Source: ATM1 sp003577165
GTDB lineage: Bacteria > Armatimonadota > Fimbriimonadia > Fimbriimonadales > ATM1
Direction of reading: 5' to 3'
DNA length: 64,000 nucleotides
Assembly (NCBI GenBank): GCA_030263715.1
Contig: SZPM01000013.1
Coordinates: 5,757 to 69,756, forward strand
Under the pieces are notes generated by a model, which saw only the letters and a list, made by a program, of their open reading frames with translations, was not told the DNA's origin and ran no database searches. Numbering within the stretch: position 1 is the first letter of the stretch; the number at the start of each line of letters is the position of its first letter. Shown one piece after another: positions 34,072 to 41,772 of this stretch. A program made the translations under genes and the position numbers.

Positions 34072-34645
34072 ACAGACGGTGCTTCACTATCGTACTGACG
34101 ACCTCCGGCGGAATTAGGTGCGCCACCGACTTGCCGGTGCGTATTTTTTCACGGAGAACGGTCGAAGAGATGTCGATCGCGGGACCGGATAACCAGGTCA
34201 CCACATCGCGGATTCGGTCCGAGAGGTGAGGGAAGCTCCGCGCATCGTAGCCGGGCCGCTTTGCGGCCGCAATTGAGGCCAATCCGGCGATCCGCTCCGG
34301 GTCTTTCCAAAGGTGGAACTCAAGTAAGGAGTCGCAGCCGACGATCAGCGTCAATTCGACGCCGGGGGCCGCGTGCGCTTCGAGGAGGTCGACCGTGTAA
34401 CTGGGCGGCTCACGGCGCAGGTCGGTGTCTCCCGCGCGGACGCCAACGAGGTCCGCCGTTGCGGCGCGGACCATCTCAAGCCGCAGGTTGGCCGGGGCGG
34501 AAGATTCGCCAGTTTTCAGCGGCGACACACGCGCAACCTCGAGGATCACTTCATCCAGACCCAGTTGCTCCTGCGCCTCGATGGCAAGCCGCAAGTGTCC
34601 GATGTGAATCGGATCGAAACTGCCCCCAAGAATCCCGCGCTTCAT
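34064..34645 (-). CDS. nadD: Nicotinate-nucleotide adenylyltransferase
   Basis: Makes deamido-NAD from nicotinate mononucleotide and ATP. MKRGILGGSFDPIHIGHL carries the nucleotidyltransferase GxFDPxHxGH signature, and ISSTVLREKI is the conserved ISSTxxR motif. 193 residues is typical. Its ATG overlaps the obg stop by 4 bases (ATGA), so it is coupled to obg. The order obg-nadD-rsfS is common in bacteria. Confidence 0.96.
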   Translation of the reverse strand: MKRGILGGSFDPIHIGHLRLAIEAQEQLGLDEVILEVARVSPLKTGESSAPANLRLEMVRAATADLVGVRAGDTDLRREPPSYTVDLLEAHAAPGVELTLIVGCDSLLEFHLWKDPERIAGLASIAAAKRPGYDARSFPHLSDRIRDVVTWLSGPAIDISSTVLREKIRTGKSVAHLIPPEVVSTIVKHRLYE

Positions 34646-35928
34646 CGCTCCTCTGTGAAAGTGAACTCGATGTCACCGATCACGACCGTGCATCCCTCGG
34701 TCGCGCCCTGGCTCTTCAGGGAGTCGAGAATGCCCAGCCGCTTGAGCCGCTTGTGAAGGTACAGAAGGGCCTCCGGGTTGTCCAAGTTCGTCATGGCCGC
34801 CATCCGCACGATCTGGTCTCCGACGACGCGGAAAACGGGTCCCTCTGCGACCACGGTCCACTCCGGCACGTCCGTGACGACTGGCTTCGGCACAACGATC
34901 GGAACGCGCTGAGACCCCTCCTTCGATCTCGCCTCGCGGACGAGTTGCAGCAGCCGATAGAGAAGCGGCTCCAGACCTCGGTTCGTCGCAGCGCTGATCG
35001 GGAAGACCTCGAGGCCCTCGACTTCGAGGTTCTGTCGGATGGCTTCGGCCTCCCCATCGCCAATCAGATCAACCTTGCTCAAGGCGGCCATCGCAGGCTT
35101 TCGATCCAGGTCGGGCGAAAAGGTCGTGAGTTCCCGCCGGATGAGGCGCAGGTTCTCGAGGGGGTCCGAGCCGTCCACGGGCGCGCACTCCACGACGTGG
35201 AGAATGCCGCTCGTCCTTTCGACGTGCTTCAGGAAGGAGTGGCCCAGCCCCCGTCCCTCGCTCGCGCCCTCGATCAGTCCAGGCAGATCCGCCATGACGA
35301 AGGAATCGTCGTCAACACGGACGATGCCGAGGTGCGGGCGCGTCGTTGTGAACGGATAGGCGCCCGTCTTGGGTCTGGCTGCACTCACGGCCCTGATCAG
35401 AGTCGACTTGCCGGCGTTTGGCAAACCCACGAGGCCGATGTCCGCAAGGAGTTTCAACTCGAGCCGGAGTTTCTTATCTTCGCCGGGCTCACCCTTCTCG
35501 GCGAAGGTAGGCGCCTGCCGCACGCTGGACGTGAACCTCACGTTGCCCTTTCCGCCCCGCCCCCCCTTGCAGACGATCTGCCTCTGCCCGTCCTCGACGA
35601 GATCGGCCAACAGGTCGCCGGAATCGGCGTCGCGAACGACGGTGCCTATTGGAACGTTGAGTTCGATGGAACTTCCGTCCTTGCCTGTCCGCTCCGAACT
35701 CCGGCCGGGCTGGCCGTTGCCGGCTCTAAATCGCTTCTGATAATGGAAGTCGAGCAGCGTGGACTTTGCGGAACTCGCGACTAGCACGATGTCACCACCC
35801 CTGCCCCCGTCTCCACCATCGGGTCCGCCCCTAGGCACGTGCTTTTCTCGCCGGAACGTGGCGGCGCCGTCCCCGCCCCGGCCGGAGTGGACCTCGATCA
35901 CAGCCTCGTCGACGTAGTCCTGGCTCAC
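34642..35928 (-). CDS. obg: GTPase Obg/CgtA
   Basis: Ribosome-associated GTPase for 50S assembly and stress responses. The glycine-rich Obg fold (GRGGDGAATFRREKHVPRGG, GGDGGRGGDI) occupies the first 160 residues; the G domain has GLPNAGKSTL (P-loop), DLPGLIEGAS and SKVDL; a C-terminal OCT domain follows. GTG 35928 gives MSQDYVDEAVIEVHSG, matching the family's short N-terminus, and has TATTCT ten bases upstream. Longer in-frame starts at ATG 35982 or 36015 would add 18-29 residues with no family counterpart. First gene of obg-nadD-rsfS. Confidence 0.95.
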   Translation of the reverse strand: MSQDYVDEAVIEVHSGRGGDGAATFRREKHVPRGGPDGGDGGRGGDIVLVASSAKSTLLDFHYQKRFRAGNGQPGRSSERTGKDGSSIELNVPIGTVVRDADSGDLLADLVEDGQRQIVCKGGRGGKGNVRFTSSVRQAPTFAEKGEPGEDKKLRLELKLLADIGLVGLPNAGKSTLIRAVSAARPKTGAYPFTTTRPHLGIVRVDDDSFVMADLPGLIEGASEGRGLGHSFLKHVERTSGILHVVECAPVDGSDPLENLRLIRRELTTFSPDLDRKPAMAALSKVDLIGDGEAEAIRQNLEVEGLEVFPISAATNRGLEPLLYRLLQLVREARSKEGSQRVPIVVPKPVVTDVPEWTVVAEGPVFRVVGDQIVRMAAMTNLDNPEALLYLHKRLKRLGILDSLKSQGATEGCTVVIGDIEFTFTEER

Positions 35929-36005
35929 GCTCGGTTCGAGAATACCGTTCGAACCAAGGGGATAACGTGCCCGTGCCAACATACCGACTGATAGAGTAGG
36001 AACGC

Positions 36006-36422
36006 TTGTCCGCACACTGGATCCTCTTCACGTTAGCCGGAATGCTCAGCCTGGGCTGGAGCCTGATCAACGGCGTCCACAGGCGGAACCCGAAGTACAA
36101 GCAGACGGTAATCGAATCCGCGATCAAGGTTCCCCCTTTCTCCCGGCGCAGGCTTCTTCGATTGGTCGCCCCCACCCGATTGCGGGACCGGGCCAATCAC
36201 GCGACCGTGATCGCCGGATGCTGCTTCATCATCCTGTTCCCCGTGACCCTGGGGACGATCCTGTTCGGAGTGGTGGGATGGTGGCAGGCCCCACTGATCG
36301 TTGGTGCCGGCAACCTGATCGGCGCCTACCTCGGCGAGTTCACCTTCAACTCATTCGGGTGTGGAGTCGACCTGCCAGCTGAAGCCAATCGGAGCGACTC
36401 ACCTGGTGAGCCCGCGCAGTAG
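36006..36422 (+). CDS. Small membrane protein of unknown function
   Basis: Not recognised. The 138 residues hold three predicted membrane helices (about 5-22, 66-86 and 90-110) with a basic loop between the first two. Start could be TTG 36006 or ATG 36042, which would cut into the first helix. Divergent from obg; its last 77 bases overlap the 3' end of rsmA on the opposite strand, which is unusual and suggests its true end may carry little constraint. Confidence is moderate because start and overlap are both awkward. Confidence 0.55.
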   Translation: MSAHWILFTLAGMLSLGWSLINGVHRRNPKYKQTVIESAIKVPPFSRRRLLRLVAPTRLRDRANHATVIAGCCFIILFPVTLGTILFGVVGWWQAPLIVGAGNLIGAYLGEFTFNSFGCGVDLPAEANRSDSPGEPAQ

Positions 36423-37200
36423 GGCTTAGTCCGGTCTCATTCACCGCATCGAGCGCGTCGGCCCTGGGTACTCCCCCGGTGACGAGATTGGAAAGAAGCG
36501 TCCTCCGAGGGTGCAGGAAGGCCGCTTTGAGCAAGGTCTGGATGTCAGGAGTGGGCGGAAGTTCGACGGCGAGGGCATAGACCACCGAGTCCACCGTTGG
36601 CTGCGGCACGAAGTTGCTCCGTCCCACGCGCGTGGTGCCTCGAACCGTAAAGGTGATGTCCAACAGGGCGGCGAGATAGCCGCGTGCGCTCTGCCCCGGC
36701 TTAGCGAACAGCCGGCTGCCGGCCTCCCGCTGCATCATGACCACGGCGAAATCGAAGGCATCGCTTACCGCGCAGAACCGCTCCAAGAGCCTCGTGGTCA
36801 GGTTATAGGGGAGGTTGGAGACGACGGCTCGCGGGAGAGGAAGGGGAGCCAGAAGCGTCCGAAGGTCCACCTCCAGGGCGTCTCCAACGACGACCTCAGC
36901 GCCGGGCGCTGTACGGCGGACGACCTGCGCCAGTTCTGGGTCCACCTCCACCGCGACGACGGGCCCGAGTCCCACGAGGCGCGACGAGATGGGGCCCAAG
37001 CCAGGGCCGATCTCAAGGAACGAACGGGCTGGAAGCGCGGACGCGACGATGTCGTCGGCTAATGCCGGGTTACAGAGCCAGTGCTGGCCCCTGCCCTGCT
37101 TCGCTTCGATGCCGTACTCTCGGAGGAGCCTCCGGAGCGATTCCGGTTCGGCCGGGTCGAGCCTATCCGAGGATGTGGACCCGAACGTTTCGGCGTCCAA
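36346..37200 (-). CDS. rsmA: 16S rRNA dimethyladenosine transferase RsmA/KsgA
   Basis: Dimethylates two adjacent adenines near the 3' end of 16S rRNA, a late check in 30S assembly. Motif I is FLEIGPGLGPISSRLV, the catalytic motif IV is SNLPYNLTTRLL, and the C-terminal helical domain ends HPRRTLLSNLV. Of 284 residues, the first 30 are a variable tail. The start lies 38 bases inside the G5/3D-domain gene, the same order as the yabE-ksgA cluster of Firmicutes. The 3' end overlaps the convergent small membrane protein gene. Confidence 0.95.
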   Translation of the reverse strand: MDAETFGSTSSDRLDPAEPESLRRLLREYGIEAKQGRGQHWLCNPALADDIVASALPARSFLEIGPGLGPISSRLVGLGPVVAVEVDPELAQVVRRTAPGAEVVVGDALEVDLRTLLAPLPLPRAVVSNLPYNLTTRLLERFCAVSDAFDFAVVMMQREAGSRLFAKPGQSARGYLAALLDITFTVRGTTRVGRSNFVPQPTVDSVVYALAVELPPTPDIQTLLKAAFLHPRRTLLSNLVTGGVPRADALDAVNETGLSPTARAHQVSRSDWLQLAGRLHTRMS

Positions 37201-37795
37201 ACTTGAGCGCCTCCGTATGGGTTTGGAAGCACAGGTCTATCCGGTTGCCCTTGATGGCGCCGCCGGTGTCTCCGGCGATTGCGAATCCGTACCCTTCGAT
37301 GAACAGCATCGTCCGCATCTTGATGACCCGCGGATCCACGGCTGCGATGCCGTGTCCTGCCCGCATGCCGATGGCCGTGCGAGTCGGGTCTCCCGATCCA
37401 CAGCACGATCCCGGGCAATAGGCTGACGCCTTCATCGTCACGACTTTCTGCCGAACGAACGAGCCCCTCGTCGTGGCCACGGACGGCCTTCCGATCGAGA
37501 TGACGGCGCTTACCGGCGGCTCTGTCGTCTCCCAGAGAACCTGGGTCTTGACGATCTTGCCTCCGACGCGCACTTCCTGGATCATGGACAGCTTCGTGCC
37601 GTCCCGGCCGTCGCGAATCTTCTTCATGCGACCCGGAGACAGAGTCCGGTCGAACTCATACACGACCTGGTAGGGAACAGCGGACGTCTTCAGCACCGAG
37701 ACGTAGGTCGGCCCACCCGGGCTCGTCGGCGCGACGTTGCCGGTCAAGGTGGCGGTAGGCGCGATGATAACCGTCGCGATTACAGCAGCAAGCAT
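37163..37795 (-). CDS. G5 and 3D domain cell-wall protein (YabE/RpfB-like)
   Basis: Exported protein of 210 residues, probably acting on peptidoglycan. An N-terminal hydrophobic signal (MLAAVIATVIIAPTATL) is followed by a G5-like domain (VPYQVVYEFDRTLSPG to EVRVGGKIVKTQV). The C-terminal 90 residues form a 3D domain: MKASAYCPGSCCGSGDPTRT, GIAAVDPRVI and GDTGGAIKGNRIDLCF, whose Asp residues match the lytic transglycosylase MltA-like active site. There is no lysozyme-like RPF domain. Start fixed by GGAGGAGGG a few bases upstream. Overlaps rsmA by 38 bases. Confidence 0.85.
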   Translation of the reverse strand: MLAAVIATVIIAPTATLTGNVAPTSPGGPTYVSVLKTSAVPYQVVYEFDRTLSPGRMKKIRDGRDGTKLSMIQEVRVGGKIVKTQVLWETTEPPVSAVISIGRPSVATTRGSFVRQKVVTMKASAYCPGSCCGSGDPTRTAIGMRAGHGIAAVDPRVIKMRTMLFIEGYGFAIAGDTGGAIKGNRIDLCFQTHTEALKFGRRNVRVHILG

Positions 37796-37863
37796 TTACC
37801 CTCCTCCAAGTCGTAGCGATTCAGCCTGACCTAATTGCCAAGCCTCGTTGAAACCGTCGCGCC

Positions 37864-38055
37864 TCAGCGAGTCCGGTCCTTATAGCCAGGCAGCCTGCGG
37901 CCCTTGTAGTAGCCGTCCGGCGTTGCCGTGTGGGGCAGAACGAAGGGAGAGCCTCCCTGCTGCTTATTGGGCACAAGTTCGGGCATTTCGGTCCGCCAAG
38001 TGCCTCGACGCTTAGCGCTCCGCGCGTGCGAATGCTTTCTCTTGGGATTCGGCAT
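37864..38055 (-). CDS. rpmF: 50S ribosomal protein bL32
   Basis: Small 50S protein of 63 residues, beginning MPNPKRKHSHARSAKRR as in the family. It lacks the four zinc cysteines and is thus the zinc-independent form. Third gene of an rpmE-rpmG-rpmF string; it starts 1 base after the rpmG stop. Confidence 0.95.
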   Translation of the reverse strand: MPNPKRKHSHARSAKRRGTWRTEMPELVPNKQQGGSPFVLPHTATPDGYYKGRRLPGYKDRTR

Positions 38056-38056
38056 C

Positions 38057-38224
38057 CTATTTCTTCTCCCGGTGCAGCGTGTGCTTTCTCAGGAACGGGC
38101 TGTACTTCATCAACTCGAGCCGGTCCTTCGTTTTCTGCTTATTCTTCGTCGTCGTATACACACTGCGTCCGTCCTCGGTGCACACGAGGCGAATGATCTC
38201 GCGGTGCTCTGCCTTCTTCGCCAC
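38057..38224 (-). CDS. rpmG: 50S ribosomal protein bL33
   Basis: A 55-residue 50S protein beginning (GTG) AKKAEHREIIRLVCTEDG and ending KYSPFLRKHTLHREKK, both diagnostic. It has one Cys only, so it is the zinc-independent form. The GTG shares its G with the end of the rpmE stop codon (TAGTG), a one-base overlap that gives translational coupling. Confidence 0.93.
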   Translation of the reverse strand: MAKKAEHREIIRLVCTEDGRSVYTTTKNKQKTKDRLELMKYSPFLRKHTLHREKK

Positions 38225-38445
38225 TACTTCTTCTCCCCACCTTTGCCGTAGCGGCGCAGGAACTTCTCGACGCGGCCAGCCGAGTCGACCAGTTTCTGCT
38301 TACCGGTGTAGAAGGGGTGACAATTGGAACAGATGTCCACCCGCAATTCGGGCACGGTGGAGAGAACCTCCGTGACCGGACGCCCAGGAGTGCAGGCGCA
38401 ATACACCTTGCACGCGACGTAGTTTGGGTGAATACCGCTCTTCAT
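38224..38445 (-). CDS. rpmE: 50S ribosomal protein bL31
   Basis: A 73-residue 50S protein with family segments MKSGIHPNYV and SNCHPFYTGKQ. CACTP and CSNC give the cysteines of the zinc-binding form, unlike its neighbours bL33 and bL32, which lack theirs. First gene of the rpmE-rpmG-rpmF string, with a consensus-like promoter 35-65 bases upstream. Confidence 0.95.
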   Translation of the reverse strand: MKSGIHPNYVACKVYCACTPGRPVTEVLSTVPELRVDICSNCHPFYTGKQKLVDSAGRVEKFLRRYGKGGEKK

Positions 38446-38446
38446 T

Positions 38447-38474
38447 CGGTACCTCGCGCGCCCAGACGCGCGGT
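38447..38474 (-). promoter_or_regulatory. Leader hairpin before rpmE
   Basis: The short rpmE leader holds a GC-rich imperfect stem (CCGCGCG paired with CGCGCG-A-GG, loop TCTGGG) close to the start codon. It could mediate autoregulation by a ribosomal protein; this is inferred from position only. Confidence 0.3.
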
Positions 38475-38479
38475 AGGGA

Positions 38480-38509
38480 AGTATGGCCCACCCGGGCGCC
38501 CAAAGTCAA
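38480..38509 (-). promoter_or_regulatory. Promoter of the rpmE-rpmG-rpmF operon
   Basis: On the minus strand TTGACT (38509-38504), an 18-base spacer and CATACT (38485-38480) form the best sigma-70-type promoter in the window. It lies in the 68-base gap between smpB and rpmE; the predicted transcript start is near 38473. Confidence 0.65.
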
Positions 38510-38513
38510 ACCT

Positions 38514-38978
38514 CTACTGCTTCCTTTCGAGTTCCCGGCGGGTGTCTTTTTCGGCTAAAGTGCGCCGCTTGTCGTACTGCCTCTTCCCCCTGGCGACGGC
38601 GATCTCGACCTTGACCCGCCCGTTACGAAAGTACACCTTCGTGGGGATGAGGGCCAGGCCCCGCTCCTCGCTCCGCCTCCGGAGCACGGAGATCTCCCGC
38701 CTGTGGAGCAGCAGCTTCCGCGACCTCTGCCGGTCCGGGACGTAACTCGTCGCCTTCTCGTATGGGGCCACGTCCATCTCGTCGAGCCACAGCTCCCCGT
38801 CTCGGATGCGGGCATGGGCGCCGGACAGGTTCACCTTGCCGGCGAGCACGCTCTTGACCTCGGCGCCGACGAGGACGATCCCGGCCTCATACGTCTCCAG
38901 GATCTCGTAGTCGAATCTCGCGCGCCGGTTAAGAATCGTGGGGGGCCCGGAGGGCCGTGGCTTGCCCTTCTTGACCAT
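38514..38978 (-). CDS. smpB: SsrA-binding protein SmpB
   Basis: Binds tmRNA and carries it into stalled ribosomes for rescue. NRRARFDYEILETYEAGIVLVGAEVKSV, GELWLDEMDVAPYE and the basic C-terminal tail (GKRQYDKRRTLAEKDTRREL) are characteristic. At 154 residues it is standard. ssrA is not in this window. It is divergent from the FKBP gene and upstream of the rpmE promoter. Confidence 0.96.
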   Translation of the reverse strand: MVKKGKPRPSGPPTILNRRARFDYEILETYEAGIVLVGAEVKSVLAGKVNLSGAHARIRDGELWLDEMDVAPYEKATSYVPDRQRSRKLLLHRREISVLRRRSEERGLALIPTKVYFRNGRVKVEIAVARGKRQYDKRRTLAEKDTRRELERKQ

Positions 38979-39005
38979 GGGAGAGAATCAGGTTACCTGC
39001 GGGGG

Positions 39006-39018
39006 TACCCTTAGCCCC
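39006..39018 (+). promoter_or_regulatory. Possible leaderless -10 (TACCCT) of the FKBP lipoprotein gene
   Basis: TACCCT at 39006-39011 (only 3 of 6 consensus) is followed by seven bases and ATG 39019, in the short divergent gap with smpB. Confidence 0.25.
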
Positions 39019-39570
39019 ATGAAGTGGCTCCTCATCGGAGCGGTCGTCCTCGTCGCCGCTTGCTCGAAGCGGCTGGATTATCTTAAGACCGGCGAGATGG
39101 TCAAAGGGGAGTTGGAGAACCGGGTCAAGCGGATCGATCTCAACATCCCGGGCCCCCCACCGCTCGATCCAGGCCCCAGATCGCCGAACTACGATCTCAT
39201 CGCCAAGGCGTCTGCGAAGATCAAAACACTGAAGGTCACAGACATCGAGATCGGCACAGGTCCGGTGGCCCGCGAAGGAAAGTACGTTACGCTTCATTAC
39301 CGAGGCATGCTGCCGGACGGCTACATTTTCGACCAGACGACGAAGTCGGGTGGCAAACCGATCCGGTTTAGGTTGGGCGAGGGCAGCGTCATCAAGGGAT
39401 GGGAGCAAGGAATTCTCGGAATGAAGGTTGGTGGGAAGCGGCAACTTGAGATTCCCTCCGAATTGGCCTATGGAGCGAACCCGCCTGACAATGCTCTCAA
39501 GAGCGGCATTCGACCGAACACCGCCCTCATCTTCATCGTTGAACTCCTCTTCGTGGGAGACCGTCCGTGA
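39019..39570 (+). CDS. FKBP-type peptidyl-prolyl isomerase lipoprotein
   Basis: Proline isomerase probably anchored in the envelope. The first residues MKWLLIGAVVLVAACSK form a lipoprotein signal with a lipobox ending at Cys16. The C-terminal 110 residues are an FKBP domain: VTLHYRGMLPDGYIFDQT, IKGWEQGILGMKVGGKRQLEIP and LAYGANPP. The ATG at 39019 starts the signal peptide; an upstream in-frame extension crosses smpB. The GTG of livF follows at the stop codon. Confidence 0.88.
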   Translation: MKWLLIGAVVLVAACSKRLDYLKTGEMVKGELENRVKRIDLNIPGPPPLDPGPRSPNYDLIAKASAKIKTLKVTDIEIGTGPVAREGKYVTLHYRGMLPDGYIFDQTTKSGGKPIRFRLGEGSVIKGWEQGILGMKVGGKRQLEIPSELAYGANPPDNALKSGIRPNTALIFIVELLFVGDRP

Positions 39571-40271
39571 TGCTGCAGATCCGAGATCTGCACGTCTACT
39601 ACGGCGCCATCCACGCTCTGAAAGGGTTAAACGTAGATGTCGATGCGGGCGAAATCGTCTCCATCATCGGCTCGAACGGTGCAGGAAAGAGCACGATGCT
39701 GCGCACGTTGTCAGGACTGCTAAGGCCGAAGAAGGGCAGCGTTCTTTTCGAGGGCTCTGAGATCGGCGGCTTGCCTCCGCACGAGGTCGTGGGAAAAGGG
39801 ATCGTCCAGAGCCCCGAGGGCCGGAGAATCTTCACAAACATGACCGTCGGGGAGAATCTGAAACTCGGCGCATTCCTCCGCAAGGACGGCGACATCGGCG
39901 CCGACATCGAGCATATTCTGAATCTGTTCCCGCGTCTGAGGGAGCGGTTCCGACAAAACGCGGGCACGCTGAGCGGCGGTGAGCAGCAGATGCTCGCCAT
40001 CGGCCGGGCACTGATGGCTCGACCCAGGCTTCTCCTGCTCGACGAACCGTCGCTTGGGCTTGCCCCCAACCTGGTCACCGAGATCTTTCGCATCATCCGA
40101 ACGATCAACGGCGAGGGGGTTACAGTTCTGTTGGTGGAGCAGAACGCGCATCGCGCTCTCGAACTTGCCAACCGAGCCTACGTCCTCGAAACGGGAGAGA
40201 TCGTTCTCACCGATTCGGGGAAGGCGCTTCTTGAGAACCCCAAGGTGCGTGAAGCCTACTTAGGAGCGTGA
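39567..40271 (+). CDS. ABC transporter ATP-binding protein, LivF type
   Basis: ATPase resembling the branched-chain amino acid transporter subunit LivF. Walker A GSNGAGKST, signature LSGGEQQML, Walker B LLLLDEPSLGLAP and the H-loop region LLVEQNAHRAL are all intact in 234 residues. LivF features such as PEGRRIFTNMTVGENL are clear. No LivG, permease or binding protein gene is near; it is between a PPIase gene and rimI, overlapping both by 4 bases. It may pair with subunits elsewhere. GTG 39567 or ATG 39570 may be used. Confidence 0.85.
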   Translation: MMLQIRDLHVYYGAIHALKGLNVDVDAGEIVSIIGSNGAGKSTMLRTLSGLLRPKKGSVLFEGSEIGGLPPHEVVGKGIVQSPEGRRIFTNMTVGENLKLGAFLRKDGDIGADIEHILNLFPRLRERFRQNAGTLSGGEQQMLAIGRALMARPRLLLLDEPSLGLAPNLVTEIFRIIRTINGEGVTVLLVEQNAHRALELANRAYVLETGEIVLTDSGKALLENPKVREAYLGA

Positions 40272-40732
40272 GATTGCGCCGGACCGATATCCTGCCGATG
40301 GAGGAAAGGCACCTCTCGCAAATCCTCGCGATCGAGAAGGAGAGCAATCCATCGGCCTGGTCGGAATCTGGATTCCGAAGCGAGTTGACAAATCCCCAGG
40401 CGCACTACTTTGTCGCGCTTCAGGACGGAACCGTTGTGGGCTATGCCGGCTACTGGTCGGTAATTGACGAGGCCCACATCACGAATGTGGCGGTATCGCC
40501 CGAACACCGCCGCAAGGGCATGGGGCGGACGTTAGTTCAGTACCTGCTCAAGGACGCTGCCAAGAGAGGCATCCGCTGCGCCACCCTCGAAGTCCGGGCG
40601 GGGAATATCGCTGCGATTTCACTCTATGAATCGATGGGATTCGTCGCGTGTGGAGTCAGGAAGCGCTACTATCCGGCTGATCGAAGCGACGCGGTCGTCA
40701 TGTGGCTCTACGACATCGAGGCTTCGGATTGA
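40268..40732 (+). CDS. rimI: Ribosomal-protein-alanine N-acetyltransferase RimI
   Basis: GNAT acetyltransferase of 154 residues. WSESGFRSEL near the N-terminus, the acetyl-CoA loop RRKGMGRTLVQYLL and the family-typical LEVRAGNIAAISLYESMGF with YYPADRSDAVVM fit RimI. Its location directly upstream of tsaD is typical for rimI. The GTG overlaps the livF stop (GTGA). Confidence 0.88.
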   Translation: MRLRRTDILPMEERHLSQILAIEKESNPSAWSESGFRSELTNPQAHYFVALQDGTVVGYAGYWSVIDEAHITNVAVSPEHRRKGMGRTLVQYLLKDAAKRGIRCATLEVRAGNIAAISLYESMGFVACGVRKRYYPADRSDAVVMWLYDIEASD

Positions 40733-40740
40733 AGGAATCC

Positions 40741-41772
40741 GTGCTCCACTTTCATGGACCTGTACTCGGCATCGAAACGAGTTGCGATGAGACATCTGCC
40801 GCGGTCCTCATCGATGGTAGGGTCGCCTCCAACGTCGTCAACAGCCAAACCGACTTGCACATGAAATGGGGGGGGATTGTTCCGGAGGCCGCCGCGCGAA
40901 AGCACATCGAGAACATGTTGCCGGTGATCGAGGAGGCGCTAATGCGCGCCAATCTGAGCCTGGCCGAGGTCGCCGCAGTTGCGGTTACAAATCGTCCGGG
41001 ACTTGTTGGCGCGCTGAGTGTCGGTCTCACGTGCGCGAAGGGCATTGCATGGGCAAACGGATTGCCTCTCATCGGCATCCACCATCTGGAAGCGCACGCG
41101 TTGAGTCCAATGATGGGAGGTGAAATTGGGCCACCCTACGTGTGCCTGTTAGCGTCCGGGGGACACACCGAGCTCCTGTATGTTCGTGGAGTCGGCGAAT
41201 ATTCGGTGCTCGGCCGCACTCTCGATGATGCCGCCGGGGAGGCCTTTGACAAGGCTGCCCGCTCGCTGGGACTCGGCAGCCCCGGTGGACCGGCTATTCA
41301 GGCCGCGGCCGAGAGCGGCAATGCAGCGCGCTACTCTTTGCCGAGGGGCCTCTCCGAGCCCACCCTCGACTTCAGCTTCTCCGGCCTCAAAACGGCGGTC
41401 GCGAGAACTGCCGCCTCGGTGGAGAGCGATGCCGATGTGAACGATTTGGCCGCGTCGTTCCAGGAGACGATTTGCTCTGTCCTCGCCGAAAGAACCCTGC
41501 TGGCGTGCGACGTGGTGGGATCGAACGCAGTCTCGGTCGCGGGGGGCGTGGCAGCGAACATATCCCTAAGAAGTAAGATCAAGAGTGGCGCAGAAAAGAA
41601 GCAACTGATGCTGTCGATACCGCCAATTGAACTGTGTACAGACAATGCGGCGATGATCGCGTTCGTTGGAAGCATCCGCCTTGCGAGAGGCGAGCGAAGC
41701 GAACTCGATCTCGATTGCGTCGCCGACTCACCACTTCCAGGAGAAGTATCGTATGAGCCAGCCTTCGAATGA
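40741..41772 (+). CDS. tsaD: tRNA N6-adenosine threonylcarbamoyltransferase TsaD
   Basis: Transfers threonylcarbamoyl to A37 of ANN-decoding tRNAs, with TsaB and TsaE. VLGIETSCDETSAAV and the metal-binding IGIHHLEAHAL are diagnostic, together with LASGGHTELLYV, DDAAGEAFDKAAR and PGGPAIQ. The GTG at 40741 is preceded by AAGGA with a 4-base gap, and places the protein start near the ATPase strand as in the family; a TTG at 40729 is possible. tsaB and tsaE are not in the window. Confidence 0.95.
   Translation: MLHFHGPVLGIETSCDETSAAVLIDGRVASNVVNSQTDLHMKWGGIVPEAAARKHIENMLPVIEEALMRANLSLAEVAAVAVTNRPGLVGALSVGLTCAKGIAWANGLPLIGIHHLEAHALSPMMGGEIGPPYVCLLASGGHTELLYVRGVGEYSVLGRTLDDAAGEAFDKAARSLGLGSPGGPAIQAAAESGNAARYSLPRGLSEPTLDFSFSGLKTAVARTAASVESDADVNDLAASFQETICSVLAERTLLACDVVGSNAVSVAGGVAANISLRSKIKSGAEKKQLMLSIPPIELCTDNAAMIAFVGSIRLARGERSELDLDCVADSPLPGEVSYEPAFE

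Noticed and set aside
34261..35784. Open frame of about 500 codons on the plus strand, opposite obg and nadD
   Set aside because: Antisense to two well-recognised genes and with no family character; also compositional artefact.
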